A program made the translations under genes and the position numbers. Shown here in pieces: positions 30,708 to 41,331 of a DNA stretch of 64,000 bases. This DNA is from Alcaligenes faecalis (GTDB lineage: Bacteria; Pseudomonadota; Gammaproteobacteria; Burkholderiales; Burkholderiaceae_B), in contig NZ_CP031012.1 in the NCBI RefSeq assembly GCF_009497775.1, positions 3,995,235-4,059,234 on the forward strand, in the 5' to 3' direction. Within the stretch, counting starts at the first letter, position 1. Each line of letters begins with the position of its first letter. The notes under the pieces are model-generated. The model did no database searches and was not told where the DNA came from. It saw only the letters and a list, made by a program, of their open reading frames with translations.

Positions 30708-31253
30708 TTACTGGCCCTGAAAGCGGCCAAAGCGTCCCTGCCAATACAGCAAAGGCGAATCCTGTTCCTGCTCGGCATGGTGTACCTGCAAGACACGGCC
30801 CAGTACCAAAGCGTGGCTGTGACGTTCAATCACTTCCACAATCTGGCAGGCCAAGGCGGCGGGAGCCTGTCGGGCCAGCCAGATGCCGTGCTCGGTACGC
30901 AGCCAATCGTGCCCGGCATAACGCGCATCACCTTGCTCGCCTTTGAAACCGGCAAACTGCAAAGCCATGCCTGCCTGCTCGACACCCAGAATGTTCACAC
31001 CAAACAGACCGCTGTCGCGCATCAAAGGCCAGGACGAGGAGCTTTGATTCACGCAGACCAGCACCTCTGCCGGATCTGCGGCTACCGAGGTCACCGAAGT
31101 CGCGGTCAGTCCGCTGCGCTGGCCCTGATGTTCGACCGTAATCACATTGGCCGTGCCACCCAGATGGCGCATAGCAAGTTTGAACTGCTCGGCAGAAACT
31201 CCAGGCGCGTGTAGCGCTTGGTCTGTCGGCAAGGAAGCCAATTCCACAGGCAT
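30708..31253 (-). CDS. Flavin reductase family protein
   Basis: 181 residues with the FMN-binding split-barrel fold: FKLAMRHLGGTANVIT, GLTATSVTSVAADP, VCVNQSSSSWPLM and FGVNILG. Members such as HpaC supply reduced FMN or FAD to a partner monooxygenase. Here the partner is almost certainly the LLM-class enzyme 122 bp upstream on the same strand. Between the two genes is a hairpin (31277-31305, 12-bp stem with one mismatch) that may set relative expression. Confidence 0.9.
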   Translation of the reverse strand: MPVELASLPTDQALHAPGVSAEQFKLAMRHLGGTANVITVEHQGQRSGLTATSVTSVAADPAEVLVCVNQSSSSWPLMRDSGLFGVNILGVEQAGMALQFAGFKGEQGDARYAGHDWLRTEHGIWLARQAPAALACQIVEVIERHSHALVLGRVLQVHHAEQEQDSPLLYWQGRFGRFQGQ

Positions 31254-31375
31254 GATTCACCTTTTCTAATCTTATGGGCAGCACCGTCATCAGGACGATG
31301 CTGCCTGCGTGGCGTATGTGAACTGGCTATCCCCCTGAGCAAACCAAAGCCTGCCCGATAGCCAGAAAATCGCTC

Positions 31376-32461
31376 TTAGCGAATGCCACGCTGCTGCAAC
31401 AAAGGCAGCACAGTATCACGGAAATAAGGGAACTCCTTTACATAGTCCACAAAGGACAAGGTTGTTCCCCGGAAACCGGCTTCGTGCAGTGCACACAAAC
31501 CGTCGGCCACTTGCTCGGGTGTACCCACCAGCGGGAAACCGCCGTGGCCAGCTGCCATGCGCTCACGGATCTGCTCCAGCAGCTCGTGCGGGAAGGAATG
31601 AGCGTGGGCAAACTGCAAATTCATCAGATTATCCACAGCACCATTGTCGATATTGGCCATGATGCGTTCCCACTCGGCCTTGGCCTCGGCTTCCGTAGGA
31701 CGGCAAACCACGTGCGAGAAGGTCATCACATCAACCTTGCGGCCTTGCGCTTCGCCTTGTGCCTTTAGCTCAGCCACTTCTTTCCTGGAGCGCTCCAGCT
31801 CCATGGCAGGGGTGAACAGGAAGTTGGCATTGCGGCTGGCAAACTCACGGCCTTGACCGGAACCGGCAGCATTAAAGATAGGCGGGTCAAATTCAGGGCG
31901 GGGGTTGCCGTAGACACCCTTGGCCTGGAAGTACTTGCCATCCCAATCGAAACGGCCATCGTGGTGCCAGATCTTCTTGATCAGATCGAACCATTCTTGC
32001 GCATAGCCGTAGCGGGTTTCGTGGTCATCAGGCAGCTTCACGCCCAGAGCGTCGTACTCGGGCTTGTTCCAGCCGGCCACGATATTCAAACCGACCCGGT
32101 TGCCGCTCATCTGGGCCATGGTGGCGATTTGCTTGGCGATCACCACAGGGTGGTTGGCAACCGTGTGCACAGTGGCAAACACGCTGATATTGCGAGTATT
32201 GGCCAGCAAGGCAGTCGCCCAGGTGACGGTTTCCAGCACGTAGCCGTGGAAATCAGTTTCGCCACCGTAACCAATCCAACGGGCGATAGGCAGCATGAAG
32301 TCGATGCCAGCATCGTCCAGCAGCTTGCCCAGCTTCAGATTGTTTTCCCACGTAGCTTGCCAGCGATCCGGCAAGGTCGATACCGTCATACCACCACCGC
32401 AGTTGGTGGCAAAGGTTCCCAGCAGAAACTTATCGTGTGTGAGCAATGTATTCTGTGCCAT
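31376..32461 (-). CDS. LLM-class FMN-dependent monooxygenase (two-component type)
   Basis: 361 residues, TIM-barrel luciferase-like monooxygenase fold. Recognisable segments: LPIARWIGYGGETDFHG, ISVFATVHTVANHPVVIAKQ, NRVGLNIVAGWNKPEYDALG, IFNAAGSGQGREFA and LVGTPEQVADGL. It most resembles the SfnG/RutA/alkanesulfonate monooxygenase branch, which uses reduced FMN from a separate reductase to cleave C-S, C-N or sulfone compounds. The substrate cannot be fixed. It heads a two-gene unit with the flavin reductase. No sulfonate or sulfone transporter genes are adjacent. Confidence 0.88.
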   Translation of the reverse strand: MAQNTLLTHDKFLLGTFATNCGGGMTVSTLPDRWQATWENNLKLGKLLDDAGIDFMLPIARWIGYGGETDFHGYVLETVTWATALLANTRNISVFATVHTVANHPVVIAKQIATMAQMSGNRVGLNIVAGWNKPEYDALGVKLPDDHETRYGYAQEWFDLIKKIWHHDGRFDWDGKYFQAKGVYGNPRPEFDPPIFNAAGSGQGREFASRNANFLFTPAMELERSRKEVAELKAQGEAQGRKVDVMTFSHVVCRPTEAEAKAEWERIMANIDNGAVDNLMNLQFAHAHSFPHELLEQIRERMAAGHGGFPLVGTPEQVADGLCALHEAGFRGTTLSFVDYVKEFPYFRDTVLPLLQQRGIR

Positions 32462-32683
32462 CGCCAGTCTCCTGAAAATCGTCGTTCTTTACAGCTCGCC
32501 ACCATGGCGAAGCTGACATAGCGCAGATTTTAGGGAGCGGCCCCAAGGCCCACTATCGGATCACTGCCGGTTTTATCAATTGCCTGCAATTATTTGAACT
32601 TTAAAGCTATGCAGCCCGCAAACCTTGGTAAAAACCCTTACATAACAGTGCCTTGCCATGACTTTGGCAAGCATCTGGCCAAT

Positions 32684-32712
32684 AAAAAAACGGACTCCTG
32701 AGAGTCCGTTTT
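32684..32712 (-). terminator. Intrinsic terminator of the alpha operon (after rplQ)
   Basis: ACGGACTC (32690-32697) pairs with GAGTCCGT (32702-32709) around a four-base loop. Seven T follow on the minus strand, 28 bp beyond rplQ. Confidence 0.92.
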
Positions 32713-32739
32713 CAATACTACTGTAGAAACAAGCGGCGC

Positions 32740-33126
32740 TTATTCAGCAGCGGCTTCTTCCTGAACTTCTGGACGATCCACCAGCTCCATGAATGCCATA
32801 GGAGCGTTGTCACCCTGACGGAAACCCATTTTCAGGATGCGGGTGTAGCCGCCGTTACGCTCTTGGTAACGTGGGCCGAAAACTTCAAACAGCTTGGTCA
32901 CTGCATCGCGGTCGCGCAGACGGGCGAAAGCCAGACGACGGTTTGCCAAGGTTGGGTTTTTAGCCAAAGTGATCAGAGGCTCAACCACGCGGCGCAGCTC
33001 TTTAGCTTTAGGCAGGGTGGTTTTGATGGCTTCGTGAGTCAGCAGGGACACGGACATGTTGCGGAACATGGCCAAACGGTGGCTGCTGGTACGATTCAGT
33101 TTACGTAGACCGTGACGGTGACGCAT
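32740..33126 (-). CDS. rplQ: 50S ribosomal protein L17
   Basis: 128 residues, starting [20 protein letters not shown], the invariant L17 opening. Last gene of the alpha operon; a large-subunit protein near the exit tunnel. It has an acidic Ala/Glu-rich tail. An unusually long 203-bp spacer with a strong hairpin separates it from rpoA. Confidence 0.98.
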   Translation of the reverse strand: MRHRHGLRKLNRTSSHRLAMFRNMSVSLLTHEAIKTTLPKAKELRRVVEPLITLAKNPTLANRRLAFARLRDRDAVTKLFEVFGPRYQERNGGYTRILKMGFRQGDNAPMAFMELVDRPEVQEEAAAE

Positions 33127-33247
33127 GATGATTTTCCTAAATAATGAATCTAATGGGCACGTCGCTTATGCGACATGCGTAAATCCGGTTCTTCTATCAG
33201 CTAAGCTGCGGACCAGATGGACAGCGCAAAACAATAGCACATTTTCA

Positions 33248-33300
33248 GCCGCCACTCACACTTTTTGCAGGTGTACAACACCAGAAAAAGTGTAAGCGGC
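33248..33300 (-). other. Hairpin in the rpoA-rplQ spacer
   Basis: A nested stem: GCCGC/GCGGC outside (33248-33252 with 33296-33300), ACACTTTTT with AAAAAGTGT (33258-33266 with 33285-33293) and GGTGT/ACACC inside. No terminal T-run on the minus strand. It could be a processing or attenuation element between rpoA and rplQ. Confidence 0.65.
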
Positions 33301-33329
33301 GTCTAAGAAACGTCTGTCTTGCTTACTAC

Positions 33330-34313
33330 TTATGGACGCTCAAGACCCAGTGGTGGCCAGTTTTCGAGCTTCATGCCCAAAGTCAGACCACGTGCAGCCA
33401 ACACTTCCTTGATTTCGTTCAAGGACTTGCGGCCCAGGTTTGGAGTCTTCAACAGTTCGTTTTCGGTACGCTGGATCAGATCGCCGATGTAGTAGATATT
33501 TTCGGCTTTCAGGCAGTTTGCGGAACGAACAGTCAGTTCCAGATCGTCGACAGGACGCAGCAACACGGGATCGATCTGTGGAGCGCCACGTACTGGAGCT
33601 TCGTAGGCATCGCCCACACCTTCCAGAGCAGCAAACACGGAGATTTGATCCATCAGGATGCGAGCGGACTGACGAACGGCTTCCTCGGGCGAGATCACGC
33701 CGTTGGTTTCGATGTCCAGAACCAGCTTGTCCAGGTCAGTACGTTGTTCCACACGGGCGTTTTCGACCGCGTAGCTAACACGACGCACTGGGCTGTAAGA
33801 CGCGTCCAGCACGATACGACCGATCGTGTGGGTGCGGTCATCAGCCAGGGCACGAACGTTACCAGGCACGTAGCCACGGCCTTGTTCAACCTTGATCTGC
33901 ATTTCCAGCTTGCCGTCGTCGGTCAAGGTGGCAATCACATGATTGGGGTTGATGATTTCAACGTCGTGCGGCAATTCGATGTCGCTAGCCAGAACCTGGC
34001 CGGCGCCTTCCTTGCGCAGGATCAGGGTGACTTCTTCACGGCTGTGCAGCTTGAAGACCACGCCCTTCAGGTTCATCAAGATATCAACCACGTCCTCGCC
34101 CACGCCTGGCAGCGTGGAGTACTCGTGCACCACACCGGTAATTTGCACTTCAGTGGGTGCATAGCCGGTCATGGAGGACAGCAAGATACGACGCAGTGCG
34201 TTACCCAGAGTGTGGCCGTAGCCGCGCTCGAAAGGCTCCATGATCACCTTGGCGTGATTTTTGCTGATCGGTTCAACTTCGATGGAACGGGGTTTCAAAA
34301 AACCTTGAGACAT
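33330..34313 (-). CDS. rpoA: DNA-directed RNA polymerase subunit alpha
   Basis: 327 residues. N-terminal dimerisation domain ([22 protein letters not shown]), linker, and C-terminal DNA/activator-binding domain ([36 protein letters not shown]). Core RNA polymerase assembly subunit. It is encoded between rpsD and rplQ as in the standard alpha operon, but with spacers of 152 and 203 bp that each contain a hairpin. Confidence 0.99.
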   Translation of the reverse strand: MSQGFLKPRSIEVEPISKNHAKVIMEPFERGYGHTLGNALRRILLSSMTGYAPTEVQITGVVHEYSTLPGVGEDVVDILMNLKGVVFKLHSREEVTLILRKEGAGQVLASDIELPHDVEIINPNHVIATLTDDGKLEMQIKVEQGRGYVPGNVRALADDRTHTIGRIVLDASYSPVRRVSYAVENARVEQRTDLDKLVLDIETNGVISPEEAVRQSARILMDQISVFAALEGVGDAYEAPVRGAPQIDPVLLRPVDDLELTVRSANCLKAENIYYIGDLIQRTENELLKTPNLGRKSLNEIKEVLAARGLTLGMKLENWPPLGLERP

Positions 34314-34391
34314 TCGATTTCCTTTTCAATACCCTCGGCTCGTTACACCGATAAGGCTGACGGAAACTGGCCTAAGCCAGCAGAAAGTATC

Positions 34392-34430
34392 GCAAAGCCC
34401 ACTTGCCGAAAAACGGGAAGTGGGCTTGCT
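34392..34430 (-). other. Hairpin in the rpsD-rpoA spacer
   Basis: GCAAAGCCCACTT (34392-34404) pairs with AAGTGGGCTTGC (34419-34430), with CCG/CGG inside. It lies 36 bp after the rpsD stop. The GC stem has no clean T-run, so partial termination or RNA processing is possible. Confidence 0.6.
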
Positions 34431-34465
34431 TTACTGCATTGTGTAAGCGGTCTTCGCGTAAAAGA

Positions 34466-35089
34466 TTAACGCGAGTACAACTCAACAACCAGCGATTCGT
34501 TAACGTCTTGAGCGACGTCAGCGCGATCTGGAGCTTGCTTGAACACGCCGGACAGCTTGGCAGCGTCAACTTCCACCCACTGAGGCAAGCCAATGCCAGT
34601 AGCCAGATCCAGGGATTCCTTGATACGGCCTTGGGATTTAGCTTTTTCGCGGACGGAAACAACGTCACCGGCCTTGATCAGCATGGAAGCGATGTCAGCG
34701 GTGTGACCGTTGACTTCGATAGCGCGGTGGTTAACCAGCTGGCGAGCTTCAGCACGTGTAGAGCCGAAACCCATGCGGTACACCACGTTGTCCAGACGCG
34801 ATTCCAGCAATTGAATCAGCGTTTCACCGGTGTTGCCACGGCGGCGGTCAGCTTCAACGTAGTATTTGCGGAATTGCTTTTCCAGCACGCCGTACATACG
34901 CTTGAGCTTTTGCTTTTCGCGCAGCTGCAGACCGAAGTCAGACGTACGAGCACCGGAGGTGCGGCCGTGCTGACCAGGACGCGATTCCAGTTTGCACTTG
35001 GAATCCAGCGAGCGACGGGCGCTCTTCAAAAACAGATCGGTACCCTCGCGACGCGAGAGCTTGCATTTTGGTCCAATATAACGAGCCAC
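34466..35089 (-). CDS. rpsD: 30S ribosomal protein S4
   Basis: 207 residues. N-terminal [16 protein letters not shown] and the S4 RNA-binding domain ([32 protein letters not shown]) are clear. Primary 16S rRNA-binding assembly protein, and in Escherichia coli the translational repressor of the alpha operon. It has a single Cys near the N-terminus, so it is the non-zinc form. It follows rpsK by 11 bp. Confidence 0.98.
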   Translation of the reverse strand: MARYIGPKCKLSRREGTDLFLKSARRSLDSKCKLESRPGQHGRTSGARTSDFGLQLREKQKLKRMYGVLEKQFRKYYVEADRRRGNTGETLIQLLESRLDNVVYRMGFGSTRAEARQLVNHRAIEVNGHTADIASMLIKAGDVVSVREKAKSQGRIKESLDLATGIGLPQWVEVDAAKLSGVFKQAPDRADVAQDVNESLVVELYSR

Positions 35090-35100
35090 TTCGCTTCCCC

Positions 35101-35499
35101 TTAGATGCGACGACGCTTGGGCGGACGGCAGCCGTTATGCGGAACCGGTGTGATGTCTGCAATGCTGGTGATCTTGATACCCAGAGCATTCAGAGCACGC
35201 ACAGACGATTCACGGCCTGGACCGGGGCCCTTGATGCGAACTTCAAGATTTTTAATACCGTATTCCATGGCAGTACGGCCGGCTGTTTCAGCGGCAACCT
35301 GCGCGGCAAACGGCGTGGATTTACGAGAGCCTTTAAAGCCCGCGCCACCCGACGTAGCCCAGGACAATGCGTTGCCCTGACGGTCAGTAATGGTGATGAT
35401 CGTGTTGTTAAAAGAAGCGTGGACGTGAGCAATCCCGTCCGACACGCTTTTTTTGACTTTCTTGCGTGCGCGTGAAGCGCTGCTAGAAGCTTTGGCCAT
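35101..35499 (-). CDS. rpsK: 30S ribosomal protein S11
   Basis: 132 residues. It contains [21 protein letters not shown], the [17 protein letters not shown] segment and the C-terminal [17 protein letters not shown] motif (platform of the small subunit, next to the mRNA E-site). Standard place between rpsM and rpsD. Confidence 0.98.
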   Translation of the reverse strand: MAKASSSASRARKKVKKSVSDGIAHVHASFNNTIITITDRQGNALSWATSGGAGFKGSRKSTPFAAQVAAETAGRTAMEYGIKNLEVRIKGPGPGRESSVRALNALGIKITSIADITPVPHNGCRPPKRRRI

Positions 35500-35513
35500 C
35501 TTCTATTCCTCGA

Positions 35514-35879
35514 TTATTTCTTCAGGGACGCGGCGGCGCGACGCGGACCTTTACGGGTGCGAGCGTTAGTGCGTGTACGTTGGCCGCGCACTGGCAGACC
35601 GCGACGATGACGCATGCCACGGTAAGTTCCCAAGTCAGCCAAACGCTTGATCGAGAGCTGAACTTCACGACGCAGGTCACCTTCTACGGTGAACAGGCCG
35701 ATCTGTTCGCGAATGCGCTCGAGTTCCGCGTCGGTCAGATCTTTGACCTTCTTGGAGTATTCAATACCCGATGCTTCGCAAATCTTGCGAGCGCGGGTGC
35801 GACCGATGCCGAAAATCGCGGTAAGACCGATTTCGGCGTGTTGATGCGGCGGGATGTTAATGCCGGCAATACGGGCCAT
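35514..35879 (-). CDS. rpsM: 30S ribosomal protein S13
   Basis: 121 residues: [20 protein letters not shown], the helix-two-turn-helix [12 protein letters not shown], and the basic C-terminal tail [19 protein letters not shown] that contacts P-site tRNA. First ribosomal gene of the alpha part; rpmJ lies 36 bp upstream. Confidence 0.98.
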   Translation of the reverse strand: MARIAGINIPPHQHAEIGLTAIFGIGRTRARKICEASGIEYSKKVKDLTDAELERIREQIGLFTVEGDLRREVQLSIKRLADLGTYRGMRHRRGLPVRGQRTRTNARTRKGPRRAAASLKK

Positions 35880-35915
35880 GGTTATTCCTTGTTAAATCGG
35901 TTGCGTTTCGGCAAC

Positions 35916-36029
35916 TTAGCCTTGACGCTGCTTATGACGTGGATCGGTGCAGATGACACGCACCACGCCATGACGTTTAATGATTTTGCAGTTGCGGCAG
36001 ATCCGCTTTACTGATGCCATTACCTTCAT
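35916..36029 (-). CDS. rpmJ: 50S ribosomal protein L36
   Basis: A 37-residue gene from ATG 36029 to TAA 35916. It begins [15 protein letters not shown] and contains the Cys-x2-Cys and Cys-x4-His zinc ribbon (Cys11, Cys14, Cys27, His32), so it is the zinc-binding (C+) form. Standard location between infA and rpsM, 32 bp after infA. Confidence 0.96.
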   Translation of the reverse strand: MKVMASVKRICRNCKIIKRHGVVRVICTDPRHKQRQG

Positions 36030-36061
36030 GGTTTGACTCCTAGTTTCCTGTAACCGGCCGC

Positions 36062-36280
36062 TTATTTGGAGCGGAACACAATTCGTGCTCGGGATAGATC
36101 ATAGGGCGTGAGCTCCACAGTGACCTTATCGCCCGGCAGAATCCGGATATAGTGCATACGCATTTTGCCTGAAATGTATCCGAGCACTACGTGACCATTT
36201 TCCAGCTTGACGCGAAAAGTTGCGTTGGGAAGGTTCTCAAGAACCTGTCCCTGCATTTGAATGACGTCGTCCTTTGCCAT
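36062..36280 (-). CDS. infA: Translation initiation factor IF-1
   Basis: 72 residues, an S1/OB-fold protein ([55 protein letters not shown]). Binds the A site of the 30S subunit during initiation. In beta-proteobacteria it is encoded between secY and rpmJ, as here; in Escherichia coli it is elsewhere. Confidence 0.98.
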   Translation of the reverse strand: MAKDDVIQMQGQVLENLPNATFRVKLENGHVVLGYISGKMRMHYIRILPGDKVTVELTPYDLSRARIVFRSK

Positions 36281-36289
36281 TTTCGTGAA

Positions 36290-37615
36290 TTACCGCATCG
36301 GCAAGCTCGAGCCTTTGAAGTTAGCCTTCTTGAGCAGCGAGTCGTATTGTTGTGACATGACATAGGCCTGGGCCTGCGCCATGAAGTCCATGGTTACTAC
36401 AACAATAATCAGCAAGGATGTGCCGCCAAAATAGAACGGTACATTCCAGCGCATTTGCAAGAACTCTGGCACCAGACATACCAAGGTAATGTAGATTGCA
36501 CCGGCCAACGTCAAACGCATCAGGATCTTGTCGATATAACGCGCTGTCTGATCACCGGGACGAATCCCTGGTACGAAAGCTCCACTCTTTTTCAGGTTGT
36601 CTGCAGTTTCGCGGCTGTTGAACACCAGGGCCGTGTAGAAAAAGCAGAACAAAATGATCAGCGCGGAGAACAAAGTAATGTAAAGCGGCTGACGCGGCGA
36701 CAAAGCAGCCTCGATTTCACGCAACCAACCCAGACCGGGTGTGCTGGAGAACCAATTAGCAATTGTCGCTGGCAACAGAATGATGGACGAAGCGAAGATC
36801 GGAGGGATCACGCCAGCCATGTTCAGTTTCAGCGGCAAATGCGAGCTTTGACCACCATAGATACGGTTACCTACTTGCCGTTTGGCGTAGTTCACCGTGA
36901 TACGACGCTGACCACGCTCGACAAAGACGACGAAGTACGTGACGGCGGCTACTAAAACGAGGATAAACAGTGCCGATAGAATCGACATGGAATCCGTACG
37001 CACCAGATCAAGCATACCGCCCAAAGCATTAGGCAGACCCGCTACGATACCGGCGAAGATCAGGATGGAAATACCATTACCCAATCCACGTTCAGTGATC
37101 TGTTCACCCAGCCACATGACGAACATGGTGCCAGTGACCAGTGTTACCACTGTCGTGAAGCGAAACAGCATCCCTGGGTCGATAACCAGACCGGGCTGCG
37201 ATTCTAGAGCGATGGAAATCCCAACTCCCTGGAACAAAGCCAAAAAGACCGTTCCGTAACGGGTGTATTGCGTGATCTTGCGACGACCCGACTCACCCTC
37301 TTTCTTGATTGCTTCCAGCGTGGGCACCACAGCGGTCATCAATTGCATGATGATGGACGCAGAGATGTAGGGCATGATTCCCAGTGCGAACACTGAGAAT
37401 CGCTCTAAAGCACCACCGGAGAACATGTTAAACAAACCCAGAATACCACTCTGGTTTTGAGTAAACAGTTCGGACAAGGCATCAGGATTGATGCCTGGTA
37501 CCGGAATGTGCGTACCCAAGCGGTAGACAATCAGGGCGAGCAACAGGAAAACGAGACGACGTTTCAAATCGCCGTAGCGCGGACCCGACTTACTCTGTGC
37601 CTGAGCTTTTGCCAC
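36290..37615 (-). CDS. secY: Protein translocase subunit SecY
   Basis: 441 residues with ten membrane helices. Signatures: [35 protein letters not shown] and [12 protein letters not shown]. Channel-forming subunit of the SecYEG translocon in the inner membrane. Encoded after rplO in the spc operon, nine bp before infA. Confidence 0.98.
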   Translation of the reverse strand: MAKAQAQSKSGPRYGDLKRRLVFLLLALIVYRLGTHIPVPGINPDALSELFTQNQSGILGLFNMFSGGALERFSVFALGIMPYISASIIMQLMTAVVPTLEAIKKEGESGRRKITQYTRYGTVFLALFQGVGISIALESQPGLVIDPGMLFRFTTVVTLVTGTMFVMWLGEQITERGLGNGISILIFAGIVAGLPNALGGMLDLVRTDSMSILSALFILVLVAAVTYFVVFVERGQRRITVNYAKRQVGNRIYGGQSSHLPLKLNMAGVIPPIFASSIILLPATIANWFSSTPGLGWLREIEAALSPRQPLYITLFSALIILFCFFYTALVFNSRETADNLKKSGAFVPGIRPGDQTARYIDKILMRLTLAGAIYITLVCLVPEFLQMRWNVPFYFGGTSLLIIVVVTMDFMAQAQAYVMSQQYDSLLKKANFKGSSLPMR

Positions 37616-37627
37616 CGTGACCCCTTT

Positions 37628-38068
37628 TTATTCCAGCGAGCCGCCGGCTGCTTCGATCACGGCGCGAGCGCCGGCCGTTGCATTAATGCCTTTCAGCGCA
37701 ACTTTACGGGAAAGTTCACCGGACTTGATGACTTTAGCGTAACGCACCATTTGGCCAACCACGCCAGCCTGCTTCAGTGCCTGGACGTCGATAACTTCGG
37801 CATCCATTTTTTGCAGTTCGGACAGACGTACTTCTGCGTACAGGTGGTCGTCCAGGGTGGTGAAACCACGCTTGGGCAAACGACGTTGCAAAGGCATTTG
37901 ACCGCCTTCGAAACCGACTTTATGAAAACCACCCGAGCGGGATTTTTGGCCTTTATGGCCACGTCCGCCGGTTTTGCCCAAGCCGGAACCGACACCGCGA
38001 CCAACACGACGTGCTGCGTGTTTGGCGCCAGCGGCGGGCTTGAGATTGTTCAATTGCAATTCAGACAT
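37628..38068 (-). CDS. rplO: 50S ribosomal protein L15
   Basis: 146 residues: [18 protein letters not shown], the Gly-rich [29 protein letters not shown] N-terminal extension (positions about 22-47) and a C-terminal globular part ending [11 protein letters not shown]. Large-subunit protein; between rpmD and secY as usual. Confidence 0.98.
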   Translation of the reverse strand: MSELQLNNLKPAAGAKHAARRVGRGVGSGLGKTGGRGHKGQKSRSGGFHKVGFEGGQMPLQRRLPKRGFTTLDDHLYAEVRLSELQKMDAEVIDVQALKQAGVVGQMVRYAKVIKSGELSRKVALKGINATAGARAVIEAAGGSLE

Positions 38069-38079
38069 CCCGATTCCTT

Positions 38080-38265
38080 TCAGGCTTCCGAGACCGTAAC
38101 CAGATAATCCACCTTGCGGATCATCCCACGAACCTCAGGAGTATCAACCAATACACGGCTGGTGTTGACTCGGCGCAGACCCAGGCCGCGAACGGTGTCG
38201 CGATGGCTTTGCTTTGTGCCGATGACGGAACGCACCAACGTAACTTTGATTTGTTTCTGTGCCAT
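38080..38265 (-). CDS. rpmD: 50S ribosomal protein L30
   Basis: 61 residues, starting [19 protein letters not shown] with the following [13 protein letters not shown] motif. Small ferredoxin-like large-subunit protein. It starts 3 bp after the rpsE stop, so it is translationally coupled. Confidence 0.98.
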   Translation of the reverse strand: MAQKQIKVTLVRSVIGTKQSHRDTVRGLGLRRVNTSRVLVDTPEVRGMIRKVDYLVTVSEA

Positions 38266-38268
38266 GAC

Positions 38269-38790
38269 TTACCCCAGAATTTCTTCAACTGTCTTGCCGC
38301 GCTTGGCAGCAATGTCAGCAGGTGTCGAGCAAGCACGCAAACCGTTCAATGTAGCGCGAACCATGTTGTATGGGTTGCTGGAACCCAGGCTCTTGGCTAC
38401 GACGTTGCGAACGCCCATCACTTCGAAGATAGCGCGCATTGGGCCACCAGCGATAACGCCAGTACCTTCAGCTGCGGGAGAGATCAGAACGGTGGCTGCA
38501 CCGTGCTTACCAACTACGGTGTGATGCAAGGTGCCGTTCTTCAGAGGCACTTTGATCAGACCACGACGGGCCTGTTCCATTGCCTTCTGAACAGCAACGG
38601 GTACTTCGCGGGCTTTGCCCTTACCCATGCCGATGCGACCATCGCCATCACCGACCACGGCCAGCGAAGCAAAGCTCATGGTGCGACCACCTTTAACGAC
38701 TTTGCTGACGCGGTTGACCGCAATCATCTTTTCTTTCAGGCCGTCATCGCGCTCTTGCTCTGGAGCCTGTCTGCCTTGTGCTTTAGCCAT
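38269..38790 (-). CDS. rpsE: 30S ribosomal protein S5
   Basis: 173 residues: double-stranded-RNA-binding-like N-domain ([38 protein letters not shown]) and C-domain ([18 protein letters not shown]). Decoding-fidelity protein of the small subunit. Between rplR and rpmD. Confidence 0.98.
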   Translation of the reverse strand: MAKAQGRQAPEQERDDGLKEKMIAVNRVSKVVKGGRTMSFASLAVVGDGDGRIGMGKGKAREVPVAVQKAMEQARRGLIKVPLKNGTLHHTVVGKHGAATVLISPAAEGTGVIAGGPMRAIFEVMGVRNVVAKSLGSSNPYNMVRATLNGLRACSTPADIAAKRGKTVEEILG

Positions 38791-38802
38791 TTGATAATTC
38801 CT

Positions 38803-39156
38803 TTAGAATTTCAAGCCGGCTTCACGCGCGGCCTCGGCCAGCGCTTTCACGCGGCCATGGTAACGGAAGCCCGAGCGGTCAAAAGCAACCGTCTCGATGC
38901 CCGCAGCCTTCGCCTTTTCGGCGACGCGCTTGCCAACCAGGCTGGCTGCCGCTACGTTGCTGCCAACGGCCAATTCTTTGCGAACTTCGGTCTCGACAGT
39001 GGAAGCACTGACCAGAACGCGGTCGCCTTCGGGCGAGATGATGCTCGCGTAAATATGCGTATTCGTGCGATGCACCGACAGGCGGTGTACGCGCAGTTCG
39101 GCGATCTTGCGGCGAGTAGCCACTGCACGACGCATACGGGATTGTTTCTTGTCCAT
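38803..39156 (-). CDS. rplR: 50S ribosomal protein L18
   Basis: 117 residues: basic N-terminus [33 protein letters not shown], and the 5S rRNA-binding C-terminus with [20 protein letters not shown]. It carries 5S rRNA into the large subunit with L5. Standard spc-operon position. Confidence 0.98.
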   Translation of the reverse strand: MDKKQSRMRRAVATRRKIAELRVHRLSVHRTNTHIYASIISPEGDRVLVSASTVETEVRKELAVGSNVAAASLVGKRVAEKAKAAGIETVAFDRSGFRYHGRVKALAEAAREAGLKF

Positions 39157-39177
39157 GATTCGTCCTTGCCTGCGGGC

Positions 39178-39711
39178 TTATTTCTTCTTGGTTTCCTTGA
39201 GGATGACGCGTTCGCCGACGTAACGTACACCCTTGCCTTTGTAAGGCTCTGGTGGACGATAGCCACGAATTTCTGCGGCAACCTGACCAACCACCTGTTT
39301 GTTCGAGCCCTTGATCACGATTTCAGTCGGAGTGGGGCACTCGGCTTTGATGCCTTCAGGCAGGTCGTGCACGATGTCGTGCGAGAAACCAAGTTGCAAC
39401 TTCAAGGCATTACCCTGGACGGAGGCACGGAAACCCACGCCAACCAGACTCAGCTTGCGTTCGAAACCGGCGCTCACGCCAACAACCATGTTGTTGACCA
39501 GTTGGCGCACGGTGCCGGACATTGCGTTTGCGTGACGAGTTTCGTTCGCAGGCACAAAAGACAGCTGACCGTCTTGAAGTTCAATGGTGACGTCGCCAGT
39601 CAGAGTTTGAACCAAAGTGCCCAGAGGGCCTTTGACCGTGATCTGATCAGCGGCAATGTTCGTTTCTACGCCTTTAGGCAGGGAAACGGGATACTTAGCG
39701 ATACGTGACAT
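39178..39711 (-). CDS. rplF: 50S ribosomal protein L6
   Basis: 177 residues: [19 protein letters not shown], two L6 alpha/beta repeats and the C-terminal signature [11 protein letters not shown]. It lies near the L7/L12 stalk base. Between rpsH and rplR. Confidence 0.98.
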   Translation of the reverse strand: MSRIAKYPVSLPKGVETNIAADQITVKGPLGTLVQTLTGDVTIELQDGQLSFVPANETRHANAMSGTVRQLVNNMVVGVSAGFERKLSLVGVGFRASVQGNALKLQLGFSHDIVHDLPEGIKAECPTPTEIVIKGSNKQVVGQVAAEIRGYRPPEPYKGKGVRYVGERVILKETKKK

Positions 39712-39723
39712 ATGATGTTCTCC

Positions 39724-40119
39724 TTATGCCACGTAGCACAGCACTTCGCCACCGACGCCAGCTGCACGTGCTTTGCGATCGGTCATCACGCCGCGAGACG
39801 TGGACACGATAGCAACACCCAAGCCGTTCATGACTTGAGGGATGTTTGTGCTGCCTTTGTAGATGCGCAGTCCAGGACGCGAAACGCGGTCGATGCGCTC
39901 GATGACTGGCTGGCCGGCATAGTATTTCAGGGTGACTTCCAGTTCTGGCTTGGCTTTTTCGCCAACGATACGGAAATCTTCGATGTAGCCTTCGTCTTTC
40001 AGCACAGCAGCAATAGCTGCTTTCAGCTTCGAGGAGGGCATGCTAACCGATGTCTTGTTGACCATTTGCGCGTTACGCACGCGGGTCAACATATCGGCGA
40101 TTGGATCGCTCATGCTCAT
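39724..40119 (-). CDS. rpsH: 30S ribosomal protein S8
   Basis: 131 residues: [20 protein letters not shown] and the C-terminal [20 protein letters not shown] signature. Primary 16S rRNA binder; in Escherichia coli also the translational regulator of the spc operon, acting at the L5 start. Between rpsN and rplF. Confidence 0.98.
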   Translation of the reverse strand: MSMSDPIADMLTRVRNAQMVNKTSVSMPSSKLKAAIAAVLKDEGYIEDFRIVGEKAKPELEVTLKYYAGQPVIERIDRVSRPGLRIYKGSTNIPQVMNGLGVAIVSTSRGVMTDRKARAAGVGGEVLCYVA

Positions 40120-40130
40120 GTGTATTTCTC

Positions 40131-40436
40131 CTACCAGCTGGCCTTGGTCATACCGGGGATCTCGCCGCGCATTGCCATTTCGCGCACTTTATGGCGAGTC
40201 AAACCGAATTTCTTGAAAACACCACGAGGGCGACCGGTGATAACGCAACGGTTGCGTTGACGGGTCGGGTTCGCGTTGCGTGGCAATTGTTGCAACTGCA
40301 AACGAGCTTCGTAGCGCTCTTCGTCAGACTTGGACTGGTCGTCAATAGTCGCTTTCAGTGCTGCACGCTTGGCGGCGAATTTCTCAGCCAGCTTGGCGCG
40401 CTTGATGTCGCGATTGATGAGGGAAAGTTTAGCCAC
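40131..40436 (-). CDS. rpsN: 30S ribosomal protein S14
   Basis: 101 residues, the long zinc-free form: it lacks the CxxC pairs of the short form. Contains [20 protein letters not shown] and the C-terminal [11 protein letters not shown]. Between rplE and rpsH. Confidence 0.98.
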   Translation of the reverse strand: MAKLSLINRDIKRAKLAEKFAAKRAALKATIDDQSKSDEERYEARLQLQQLPRNANPTRQRNRCVITGRPRGVFKKFGLTRHKVREMAMRGEIPGMTKASW

Positions 40437-40446
40437 GTTGCGCCCC

Positions 40447-40986
40447 TTAGTTGCGGAACGGGAAGCTGAACGCGCTAAGCAGCGCCTTGGCCTCTTCGTC
40501 CGTCTTGGCAGAAGTAGTGATGCTGATGTTCAGACCACGCACTGCGTCGATTTTGTCGTACTCGATTTCGGGGAAAATGATTTGCTCTTTAACCCCCATG
40601 TTGTAGTTGCCACGGCCGTCAAACGCACGACCCGACACACCACGGAAGTCACGAACGCGTGGCAGAGCCACAGCGACCAGACGATCCAGGAATTCGTACA
40701 TGCGTTGACCGCGCAGGGTCACCATACAACCGATCGGGTAATCTTCGCGAATCTTGAAACCGGCAATAGCTTTGCGGGTTTTCGTGATAACGGGCTTCTG
40801 ACCAGCAATTTTGGTCATGTCCGATACCGCGTTCTCGATAATCTTCTTGTCAGCAACGGCTTCCGAGACACCCATGTTCAGGGTGATCTTGGTGATGCGC
40901 GGTACTTCCATGATGCTCTTGTACTCGAACTGCTTTTGCAGATCGGCAACCACTTTTTCGCGGTAGAACTCTTGTAAACGTGTCAT
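40447..40986 (-). CDS. rplE: 50S ribosomal protein L5
   Basis: 179 residues: [31 protein letters not shown] and [19 protein letters not shown]. Binds 5S rRNA and contacts P-site tRNA. Between rplX and rpsN. Confidence 0.98.
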   Translation of the reverse strand: MTRLQEFYREKVVADLQKQFEYKSIMEVPRITKITLNMGVSEAVADKKIIENAVSDMTKIAGQKPVITKTRKAIAGFKIREDYPIGCMVTLRGQRMYEFLDRLVAVALPRVRDFRGVSGRAFDGRGNYNMGVKEQIIFPEIEYDKIDAVRGLNISITTSAKTDEEAKALLSAFSFPFRN

Positions 40987-40998
40987 GTTATCCGCCCC

Positions 40999-41319
40999 TT
41001 ATGCCTTGGCGCCAACGGCTTTGCCGCTGGAACGATAAATACGCGTCTTCTGACCGTCGATCACCTGGATACCAACGCGGTCGCCCTTGCCGGTTTCTGG
41101 GTTGAACAGAGCAACGTTCGAGATATGGATAGGCATGGTCTTGTCGACGATCCCACCTTGCGTGCCAGCCATAGGATTGGCTTTAACGTGTTTTTTGACG
41201 ACATTGATGCCTTCCACGATAACGTGGTCTGCATCGACGCGTTGCAGTACGGTGCCACGGCGTTTTTTATCACGGCCGGTCAGCACAATAACTTCGTCGC
41301 CTTTACGAATTTTTTGCAT
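40999..41319 (-). CDS. rplX: 50S ribosomal protein L24
   Basis: 106 residues: N-terminal KOW motif ([20 protein letters not shown]) and [12 protein letters not shown]. Assembly initiator for the large subunit. Follows rplN by 12 bp. Confidence 0.98.
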   Translation of the reverse strand: MQKIRKGDEVIVLTGRDKKRRGTVLQRVDADHVIVEGINVVKKHVKANPMAGTQGGIVDKTMPIHISNVALFNPETGKGDRVGIQVIDGQKTRIYRSSGKAVGAKA

Positions 41320-41331
41320 TTTTCGCGCTCC

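Noticed and set aside
38203..39708. A 501-residue plus-strand frame across rpmD to rplF
   Set aside because: Opposite several certain ribosomal protein genes.
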